42,749 nucleotides of DNA from a virus, in the IMG/VR virus record IMGVR_UViG_3300030328_002965, positions 1 to 42,749 of that record; one strand, given 5' to 3'. The notes beneath the pieces were generated by a model. It was not told where the DNA came from. It ran no database searches and saw nothing but the letters and a program-made list of their open reading frames with translations. This document shows, piece by piece, positions 7,109 through 13,702 of this stretch (the first letter of the stretch is position 1; every line of letters begins with the position of its first letter). Made by a program: the position numbers and the translations under genes.

Positions 7109-8151
7109 AAAAAGTAATCTCCGATAAAAGTATTTAATCTATTTTTATTCCATACTGTAGAATTAAAATCTTCTTTTTGTGCTTTAGCTAAATCATCTAA
7201 TTCATTATCATTCATTTTCTCTATATCACTATGATGAATTCTATATGCATCGCCAAAAAGTTTAGTTTCTTCTTGTTCTCCATAAGCAATACAACCTGCG
7301 TCTGCTATCATGCCATAACGAACTCTCCACCAACCACTACCTTTTATCGTATGATAATGAGGAGGTATTAATATTCCCCTTACTCGTAAGTACTCATTAT
7401 ATAATTCTGGTTCAGTTAATCTTTCTTGACCTAAATTAGGATTACCATAACATGTTACTTTCCACTCAAAAAGTTGACGTTTAAACCAACTCTGTTTTTG
7501 AATTAAAGAAGCCATTATCCATTCTTTACTTTTAGGACCATCATGTGAATCTATTCGTGAAAACAAAGATTGATTATATTTACTTCCCCCTTTATAACTA
7601 TCAGTAACAGGAGTAGGATCCCAAGGTATAATTTGTTCGGAATCTATTCCTAGTTGAGATACGTCTCCACCCTTATAAACTGGCGCTAGAACTCTATATG
7701 GCCACTTTTCAAAAGCTAGTTGTGTAATTAAATCTTCCATTTCTTTTTTATATGGCTGTGCTTCATTAAAGAATTTTTTACCAACAGAGTTACCTGCTTT
7801 ACTTACTCTTTTCCATAATCGCCAATGTCCATCACGTGCGAAAGTACCACACCCTTGTTTTATATCTTTAGTTTGCCAATCGTCTAATGCTATGTATGCG
7901 TCAGGTCTTTTCAATAAAGTATAAAGACCTCCATATAAATAAGATGACGGTAAAGAATTAGGAGCAAAAGCAAATACAACTACTTTATCATATTCTGATA
8001 TATCTTCCCCAGGTATAACCGGTTTATGATCAACTTCTATTCCACACTCTCTTAATGCTCTTGGTAAACAATTAGCTGCTGTTGCAATCTCTAATACATT
8101 TTTACCACTGCCTATACCTTTTGCAGTAAATCCTGTTACTAATACTTTCAT
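7105..8151 (-). CDS. GT-B glycosyltransferase, T4 beta-glucosyltransferase-like
   Basis: 348 residues from ATG at 8151, chosen because it forms an ATGA overlap with the upstream stop and has GGAG nine bases before it. An in-frame ATG at 8166 lies upstream of that site. The N-terminal Rossmann half reads KVLVTGFTAKG, YDKVVVFAF and DAYIALDDWQ; the C-terminal half reads WKVTCYGNP, RGILIPPH, then WWRVRYGMIADAGCIAY (274-290). The last segment lines up with the donor-site stretch RVWETMASDAVMLI of T4 BGT as I recall it, with the ribose-binding Glu replaced by Tyr279. The length (BGT is 351) and operon context suggest a DNA hydroxymethylcytosine glycosyltransferase. A non-DNA glycosyltransferase is possible. 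Confidence 0.65.
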   Translation of the reverse strand: MKVLVTGFTAKGIGSGKNVLEIATAANCLPRALRECGIEVDHKPVIPGEDISEYDKVVVFAFAPNSLPSSYLYGGLYTLLKRPDAYIALDDWQTKDIKQGCGTFARDGHWRLWKRVSKAGNSVGKKFFNEAQPYKKEMEDLITQLAFEKWPYRVLAPVYKGGDVSQLGIDSEQIIPWDPTPVTDSYKGGSKYNQSLFSRIDSHDGPKSKEWIMASLIQKQSWFKRQLFEWKVTCYGNPNLGQERLTEPELYNEYLRVRGILIPPHYHTIKGSGWWRVRYGMIADAGCIAYGEQEETKLFGDAYRIHHSDIEKMNDNELDDLAKAQKEDFNSTVWNKNRLNTFIGDYFL

Positions 8152-8528
8152 GACCATGCGCTCCATTTTTTAAATGTGTGAAGAACTTGTTCTATATCTG
8201 GTGCTTTCCAACCTTTCGGTTTAGTTACATCAAATTTAGAACGTTCACTTTCTTTTCTTACTTTTGCCATATTTGCTTTCTGTACTTCTGTCCATGCAAC
8301 CCAGAAAGGATAATCAAATAGATAAGCCGTTCCTAAAGCTACATAAGTTAAATCAACTAAAGCATCTAATGCTTTCGCATCATCTTCTTCTTTAATTGCT
8401 TCTTTAAATTCGTTTAATTCTTCTTCTAAGAATTTAATCCGAAAGTCTACCAAATCTTTATTATTTTTGATACCTTGTCGTTTTTTAAATCCAAATTTCT
8501 TATGAAATTTTTCAATATCTTTAAGCAT
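8148..8528 (-). CDS. MazG-like all-alpha NTP pyrophosphohydrolase
   Basis: 126 residues from ATG at 8528, which has AGGAG nine bases upstream; the open frame extends further but without a good site. The fold signature is EEELNEF (35-41) followed by ALDALVDLTYVALG (54-67), the metal-binding E-E-x-x-E plus D-x-x-x-D arrangement of MazG/PRA-PH proteins, with WTEVQKANMAKV afterwards. Enzymes of this fold cleave (d)NTPs to (d)NMP plus PPi; T4 dCTPase is a member. Beside a dCMP hydroxymethylase-like gene, a dCTPase role that removes unmodified dCTP is attractive but unproven. It overlaps the methyltransferase gene by 8 bases. Confidence 0.8.
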   Translation of the reverse strand: MLKDIEKFHKKFGFKKRQGIKNNKDLVDFRIKFLEEELNEFKEAIKEEDDAKALDALVDLTYVALGTAYLFDYPFWVAWTEVQKANMAKVRKESERSKFDVTKPKGWKAPDIEQVLHTFKKWSAWS

Positions 8529-9585
8529 TAAATAAATCTCCTGTTGTTGGTTTACGATAATCAATAACTTTATGATTAACTTCGAAAGATTGATTTGACT
8601 CAATCATTGTTTTTACATTTCTAGCTAACCACTCTCCTACAGGTGGCATTACTCCTCGTGCTAATAAACTAGGCCAACCTGATTTTGCTCCTGCAAATTT
8701 ATAATCAACTGGATAACCCGAAAAAGCACATAGTTCTTTTATACCTAAAAGCCTATCTTCTTCTGGATGTATAGAAAAACTTCCTGCGATAACTCCCATA
8801 GTTTGCTCTCTAGTTAATCTCCATTTCATAAATTGAGGTCTACCTATAACTCCTTTTCTTCCTTTAGTTGACCTTTTCCAAGTTTCTGGTGGATTTAAAC
8901 TTTCCCATATATTTCTTAATGATTCTCCAGGTTTAGCCATTTTCGTTAATTTCATTTCATTTTCACTTAACGTAGCAGTATGTCCTGCATCAATTCCATC
9001 TGCTTTTAATTCATCTAATACTTCTCCGACATTTGGCGCAGGATTCCAGTTAGGCGCAGGAGGATTAAAGTTTCCTTTATGCGCTAAAAAGAAAAATCTT
9101 TTTCTCGTATGAGGTAACCCTGTATACTGTCCATCAACTAATAAATGAGTAACAGCATAGCCTTCTTCATTAGCTTTTCTTGTAAAATCCATTATCATTG
9201 GTCTACCCCCTGTTTCTGAATAAACACGAGGAACTGACTCAATAGCTAAAGCTTTTGGCTTTAATGTATATATTAAAGAAAATACATCGTTCCAACAACT
9301 AATACGAGGATCAGTTTTCCAACCATCTGCTCCTTTACTTCCCGAACCTAATGTACTCCATGGAGCACAAGGAGGATTACCATACACAAAATCTACGTTT
9401 TGATATTCGTGAAATGACGTAGGCCAATTCTCTGGTCCAGAATACACTGGAATATCTGGATAATTTAAATTAAAAGTATCAGCACCATATGCGCCATCAC
9501 CTTCTAAATGTGCTAACACATCAAAATGTTTTTTAACGCCGATAGTAAATCCTCCGGCGAATATATAACTTCCTATTGCTTTCAT
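8521..9585 (-). CDS. DNA cytosine-C5 methyltransferase
   Basis: 354 residues with the C5-methyltransferase order: motif I YIFAGGFTIG (7-16), motif IV YGNPPCAPWS with nucleophile Cys73, motif VI IESVPR (Glu116), motif VIII QYTGLPHTRKRFFFLA and motif X RGVMPPVGEWLARNV. The target-recognition region lies between about 175 and 300. It transfers methyl from SAM to cytosine C5 in a specific sequence, for protection or regulation. Motif VI has ESV rather than the usual ENV. ATGA overlap with the upstream methyltransferase and AAGGAGA support the start. It lies inside the putative hydroxymethylcytosine module, which is odd if cytosine is fully replaced. Confidence 0.9.
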   Translation of the reverse strand: MKAIGSYIFAGGFTIGVKKHFDVLAHLEGDGAYGADTFNLNYPDIPVYSGPENWPTSFHEYQNVDFVYGNPPCAPWSTLGSGSKGADGWKTDPRISCWNDVFSLIYTLKPKALAIESVPRVYSETGGRPMIMDFTRKANEEGYAVTHLLVDGQYTGLPHTRKRFFFLAHKGNFNPPAPNWNPAPNVGEVLDELKADGIDAGHTATLSENEMKLTKMAKPGESLRNIWESLNPPETWKRSTKGRKGVIGRPQFMKWRLTREQTMGVIAGSFSIHPEEDRLLGIKELCAFSGYPVDYKFAGAKSGWPSLLARGVMPPVGEWLARNVKTMIESNQSFEVNHKVIDYRKPTTGDLFNA

Positions 9586-10250
9586 AGTTCTCCTTTCATA
9601 AAGTTTAATTCAACTGTTTTAGTTAAATAGAAAGCCCACCATTGCTCTGGATAAGGATTTCCATCTTGAAATTCTGGATTTTTTATACTTAAATCAATAT
9701 CTTGTACTTTATTTATATCGAATCCACAACGTAAAATTAAAGATACCCAATTTCTTTTCGTTAACATAGAGTAATGATTTGCATTATTTTCATGTTTAAC
9801 ATATCCTTCAGCTTCAGGAACTTCTATATAAGCATGACCATCCATTTTAACTAAACGATTAAATTCATGTAAAGTTAAATAAGGATACGGACTATGCTCT
9901 AATACATGTCTACACCATAAAGCATCAAAATTTTCTTTTATTCCTGTAAAAGTCATATCAGTTTTTCGGATATCTTGTAATCCATAATTACTGCAATTTT
10001 TTATATCTTCGTCAGTTTTATTGACTCCAACTAAATTTTTAAATCCTGCTTCCTGTAAGAGTGATAAAAAATATCCATCTCCACAACCTATATCTATAAC
10101 TGATTTATCTTCCTTAATTCCAAAAGTATCTAAAAATTTTTGAGCTTGAGGTTTTATTACACTATAATGTAATTGAGATTTAGGTTCGCTATAAATATCA
10201 TTATCTATTTTCTTTTCAAAATTATTTAAATATTTTAATTTTATATCCAT
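9582..10250 (-). CDS. Class I SAM-dependent methyltransferase
   Basis: 222 residues. The SAM-binding motif VIDIGCGDGYFL (about 49-60) is followed by the strand and acid LVGVNKTDED, then FDALWCRHVLEHSP and HEFNRLVKMDGHAYIEVPE, the usual Methyltransf_11/23 layout. The substrate is not evident; such enzymes methylate small molecules, sugars or lipids. Set between a DNA methyltransferase and a helicase in a block holding sugar-nucleotide and glycosyltransferase genes, it could decorate the transferred sugar, but this is speculation. ATG at 10250 follows AGGATATAAT. Confidence 0.85.
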   Translation of the reverse strand: MDIKLKYLNNFEKKIDNDIYSEPKSQLHYSVIKPQAQKFLDTFGIKEDKSVIDIGCGDGYFLSLLQEAGFKNLVGVNKTDEDIKNCSNYGLQDIRKTDMTFTGIKENFDALWCRHVLEHSPYPYLTLHEFNRLVKMDGHAYIEVPEAEGYVKHENNANHYSMLTKRNWVSLILRCGFDINKVQDIDLSIKNPEFQDGNPYPEQWWAFYLTKTVELNFMKGEL

Positions 10251-10251
10251 A

Positions 10252-11766
10252 TTATATCCTGTAGCTATATTCAGTTTGAGGATTTACAATAAATAAATTA
10301 TTTTTTACTCTTGTAATTCCAACATAAAAAACACGATGCTCATCATCGTCATCTTTAACTAAGTTCTTCCAAGTTTTATAAGAAACATCTGTCATTAAAA
10401 CTACGTTATCAGCTTCTGCTCCTTTACTACCATGTATAGTACTCAATCTAATTCTAGGATTATCTTCATCAATATCCCCTGTTTTTTCAAGTGCTTCATA
10501 ATAATATTTATCTTCTTCTGGAATCATCTCTAATGCTTTTTGCCAAGTACCATTAGCTTTTAAACCATGATGCATGACCAATGTTTCTAATTCATATTCT
10601 TCTTTTTCGTCAATAGTTTTTAAATTTTTAAATCCTCTTTCTATCCCACTTCCTGTTCGTAAGCAAGAATATAATTTCTTAATTTCATCATAACAAATCT
10701 TTTCTCCTGCATGTAATTTCTTCCATGCTCTAATTCCTTGAACATGTTTATTAGCTTTAAACCCTCCATACTTATTTTCAAACACAAATCCTTGAGTTTT
10801 TAGAAACTTTTGTATAGAATATAATTGATAATTATATCGAGAGAGGATGAGCCATGATCCTTCTTTCATGTCTATATATTCTACTGCAGATACATAATTA
10901 ACCGTGCCTTCTTCTTTTCTGCTTTTCCACTCTTTTGCAAATCTGTTTTTTATACGTGAGCTAATCTCGATTGCTAAATCATAAACCTTAGAAGGTAATC
11001 TATAACTATAAGGAAGAACTTCAATATTACCTTGAAGATTTAAGAATGTATCAATATCAGCTCCTGCCCATTTATAAATAGTTTGATCATCATCTCCTGC
11101 AATATATAATCTCTCGCATTTCTCAACTAACTTACTTACTACTTTCCATTGTAGTATAGTTAAATCCTGTGCTTCGTCAACGAATAAAACTTTTAATGGA
11201 GGTGCTTCACCTTCTTTTAAGAAAGTTATTAACATATCAGTAAAATCAGAAAGACCTCTTTTTTCTTTAAATTTTCTAAATGTATTGGAAAATAATTCTT
11301 GTTCTTTCCAAGAATATTCACAATCTAAACTTCTCCAAGTATCTCTTAAAGGTTTCATCATTGCTCTAGCTAATTGATCGCAAAATAGCATCTTATCACC
11401 TATTTTAATTCCTGATGTAACTATTTCATCTTCTTCTATTCCACCTGACATATCTATTTTTAAAAGTTTTTTAAACTCAGTAACATGACTTCCCTTAAAT
11501 ATTTGTTCTCCATTTAACCCTAGAGAACGAAAACAAATACTATGAAGTGTTCTAAAATAATCTAAATCTGTTTCTTCATTTATATCAAATCGAGTAATAG
11601 TTCTTTCTCTTGATTCTTTAATTGCTCTACGAGTAAAACTAACGAAACCAATAGTGCGAGGTTTAACTCCCGCCTCTATTTCTGCTTCAAGTTTATTTAA
11701 TAATGAAGTAGTTTTACCAGTTCCCGGTGGACCTAATATTACGTTTGTGTTTGATTTATTAAACAT
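10252..11766 (-). CDS. UvrD/Rep-like superfamily 1 DNA helicase
   Basis: 504 residues. Motif I GPPGTGKTT (12-20), Ia GFVSFTRRA, motif II LFVDEAQDLT, motif III AGDDDQTIYKWAGAD, motif IV SYRLP, motif V STIHGSKGAEADNVVLM and motif VI VFYVGITRVKNNLFIV are all present and intact. It is shorter than host UvrD and closer in size to phage Dda-type helicases. It probably unwinds DNA or strips proteins during phage replication or recombination. Its 5' end overlaps the decarboxylase gene by 28 bases. Confidence 0.93.
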   Translation of the reverse strand: MFNKSNTNVILGPPGTGKTTSLLNKLEAEIEAGVKPRTIGFVSFTRRAIKESRERTITRFDINEETDLDYFRTLHSICFRSLGLNGEQIFKGSHVTEFKKLLKIDMSGGIEEDEIVTSGIKIGDKMLFCDQLARAMMKPLRDTWRSLDCEYSWKEQELFSNTFRKFKEKRGLSDFTDMLITFLKEGEAPPLKVLFVDEAQDLTILQWKVVSKLVEKCERLYIAGDDDQTIYKWAGADIDTFLNLQGNIEVLPYSYRLPSKVYDLAIEISSRIKNRFAKEWKSRKEEGTVNYVSAVEYIDMKEGSWLILSRYNYQLYSIQKFLKTQGFVFENKYGGFKANKHVQGIRAWKKLHAGEKICYDEIKKLYSCLRTGSGIERGFKNLKTIDEKEEYELETLVMHHGLKANGTWQKALEMIPEEDKYYYEALEKTGDIDEDNPRIRLSTIHGSKGAEADNVVLMTDVSYKTWKNLVKDDDDEHRVFYVGITRVKNNLFIVNPQTEYSYRI

Positions 11767-12689
11767 TCTCTAAAATACTCTATGGTTTTCTCTAGTCCTT
11801 CTGATAATGTTACTTTAGGGTGCCAACCTATTAACATATTAATTCTTTCTATATCCGGACATCGTTGTAATGGGTCGTCTTTTTTATGCGCTACTGTCAT
11901 TATCCCTGATTTAGAACTAGTCATTCTTATAATTAATTCTGCTATATTGTATATTTTTTTCTCATCAGGATTCCCAATATTAACTGGTTTATTTAATTTA
12001 GTAGTATCTGCTAAATCTAATAATGCATGTATTGTATCAGAGATATAACAAAAAGAACGAGATTGCATTCCATTTCCATAAAGTAATAATTCTTTATCTT
12101 GTAATGCAGCACATATAAAATTAGATATAACACGTCCATCATTAACAGACATGCGAGGACCGTAAGTATTAAATAGCCTTGCTATTTTAACATCTAATTT
12201 ATATAATCTTATGTACTCATAAATTAATGCTTCTGCTACTCTCTTTCCCTCATCATAACATGCTCGTGGTCCAAAAGAATTTACACTTCCATGATAATCT
12301 TCTTCTTGAGGTGTATGATCAGGGTTACCATATACTTCTGATGTAGAAGTATGAATAACTATTGAGTTATGTTTTTTAGCTAACTCTAAAATATTTTTAG
12401 TTCCCATATAACAAGTATCTAAAGTTTTTATAGAATGTTTTATATAATGATCAGGACTTGCAGGACAAGCTAGATTATAAATTAAATCAATAGGACCTCC
12501 CATATCTATCTTATTTATATCAGAAGAATGAGATATATCTCCTGCAATAAATCTATGAATATTACCTATATTTTTTTCTTGTCCTGTTAATAAATTATCT
12601 ATACCATAAACAGTATGCCCTCTATTAACTAAATGTTCTGTAAGATGTGATCCTACAAAACCTGCGCAACCTGTTACTAAGACGTTCAT
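11739..12689 (-). CDS. UDP-glucuronate decarboxylase (UDP-xylose synthase)
   Basis: 316 residues of extended SDR fold: VTGCAGFVGSHL (5-16) binds NAD; TSTSEVYG (114-121) and YDEGK (145-149) form the active site. Features typical of UDP-glucuronate decarboxylases rather than 4-epimerases are YNLACPASPDHYI (71-83), EVYGNPD with Glu118, SFGPRACYDEGKR and RMSVNDGRVISNFI. The reaction is UDP-glucuronate to UDP-xylose plus CO2. The length equals bacterial UXS. It shares ATGA with the exonuclease gene. It may supply a pentose donor for the glycosyltransferase at 7105-8151; a role in cell-surface sugar change is the alternative. Confidence 0.88.
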   Translation of the reverse strand: MNVLVTGCAGFVGSHLTEHLVNRGHTVYGIDNLLTGQEKNIGNIHRFIAGDISHSSDINKIDMGGPIDLIYNLACPASPDHYIKHSIKTLDTCYMGTKNILELAKKHNSIVIHTSTSEVYGNPDHTPQEEDYHGSVNSFGPRACYDEGKRVAEALIYEYIRLYKLDVKIARLFNTYGPRMSVNDGRVISNFICAALQDKELLLYGNGMQSRSFCYISDTIHALLDLADTTKLNKPVNIGNPDEKKIYNIAELIIRMTSSKSGIMTVAHKKDDPLQRCPDIERINMLIGWHPKVTLSEGLEKTIEYFRECLINQTQT

Positions 12690-13474
12690 TTGTCTTTCAT
12701 CTTTCTTAAAATATTCATTTGTTTATCACTCATAAGTATTTTTTCTTTATATTTCTCGTGTCTTTCTTTTTGATCGTTAAAAAAACCTTTTTCCCAATCA
12801 TTTAAATTATCTTCGTTAATAGATTCTATAAGATTTAAAAACTCTTTGTATATTTTTTCGTCAAGATTTTTAATCAATGCCTTAGGCATCGCACGTGGTT
12901 TTTCCATTTTTATTCCTTTCGCTTTCATGTGGAAATAAATTATTCGACATATTATTATATCAGTTAAAGCATCATGCCAATTATGATAACCCCCTGATCC
13001 TAAAAAATGTTTATATGTTTCTTCTAGTTTAGGAAACTTATAATCATCAAAATCACTTTCTAATTTTAAAATATCTTTAGCAGTCATCATCGTACAGTGC
13101 TGTTCTTTAGGAATTCTAAAACTTTTTCCTATCGCATTAAATTCTCTCAATACCATCTGTAAATCAAATGATGTATTGTGAGCCACTAATACGTCAGCTT
13201 GTGCTGATAAAGAATTAAACATAGCTAATACATTTATCAGAGGAACGCCATGTTGCAAAGCTATATTATCAGTTATTTTATGAATGTCTGAAGCTTCTTT
13301 AGGTATAGTCCACTTATCTGGTTGAACTATACAAGCTAATTGTGCATGAACTTTATCGTCTTCACTTGCTAACTGAGCAGCTATCTGTACTATTTTAGGT
13401 TGTTTAGAATCAGTCGGTTCTAAATCTCTCCTCCATAATCCAGTTGTTTCTACATCAAAAAATAAATATTTCAT
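12686..13474 (-). CDS. DnaQ-like DEDDh 3'-5' exonuclease
   Basis: 262 residues from ATG at 13474 (ATGA overlap with the upstream stop, GGAG six bases before); an earlier TTG is less likely. FFDVETTGL supplies Asp7 and Glu9 of ExoI, VAHNTSFD the ExoII Asp, and HDALTD the ExoIII His and Asp of the DEDDh class. The C-terminal third is Lys/Glu-rich helix. It could proofread, trim recombination ends or degrade host DNA. DNA polymerase already has its own exonuclease domain, so this is an additional activity. Confidence 0.88.
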   Translation of the reverse strand: MKYLFFDVETTGLWRRDLEPTDSKQPKIVQIAAQLASEDDKVHAQLACIVQPDKWTIPKEASDIHKITDNIALQHGVPLINVLAMFNSLSAQADVLVAHNTSFDLQMVLREFNAIGKSFRIPKEQHCTMMTAKDILKLESDFDDYKFPKLEETYKHFLGSGGYHNWHDALTDIIICRIIYFHMKAKGIKMEKPRAMPKALIKNLDEKIYKEFLNLIESINEDNLNDWEKGFFNDQKERHEKYKEKILMSDKQMNILRKMKDK

Positions 13475-13620
13475 ATTTGGCTCCAATGATTTTTCTTTCT
13501 TTTAAATTGACCTTTTGCTTTTCTGTGTTTAGTATACATAGGATTATGTCTTCCCATGTGTAGACTCTTTTTCCTCGGTACTGTCTTTCTTATCATCGCT
13601 TGTGTTAACGTGCTCACCAT
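13471..13620 (-). CDS. 49-residue very basic protein
   Basis: Start chosen at ATG 13620, four bases after AAGGAG; a TTG at 13653 extends the frame without a site. The product (MVSTLTQAMIRKTVPRKKSL onward, ending NHWSQI) is rich in Lys, Arg and His and lacks acidic residues, so it should bind nucleic acid or an acidic partner. It overlaps the acidic 52-residue gene by 77 bases in a different frame and is coupled by ATGA to the exonuclease. Function unknown. Confidence 0.55.
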   Translation of the reverse strand: MVSTLTQAMIRKTVPRKKSLHMGRHNPMYTKHRKAKGQFKRKKNHWSQI

Positions 13621-13702
13621 CTTTCTCCTTTGGTTTAGATTTATTTTCTCCAAATAGTGAAATTCCTTTGACTTTCACTACTACATCTTTTCTTTCAGTC
13701 AT
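13544..13702 (-). CDS. 52-residue charged, acidic-tailed protein
   Basis: ATG at 13702 shares TAATG with the primase stop and has a perfect AGGAGG seven bases upstream, one of the best ribosome binding sites in the window. The product starts MTERKDVVVKVKGISLFGEN and ends in a disordered stretch of Asp, Glu, Ser, Thr and Lys (DGEHVNTSDDKKDSTEEKES). No known motif. The basic 49-residue gene overlaps its 3' half in another frame. The strong site makes it a real gene despite its size. Confidence 0.6.
   Translation of the reverse strand: MTERKDVVVKVKGISLFGENKSKPKEKDGEHVNTSDDKKDSTEEKESTHGKT

Noticed and set aside
8529-8603. 25-residue N-terminal extension of the MazG-like protein
   Set aside because: It lies wholly inside the methyltransferase gene; the ATG at 8528 has AGGAG at proper spacing and the family fold begins there.
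12686-13474. Exonuclease as host RNase T or oligoribonuclease-like RNA enzyme
   Set aside because: The DEDDh motifs alone do not distinguish, but position among DNA replication genes favours DNA; RNA activity was not supported by any extra motif.
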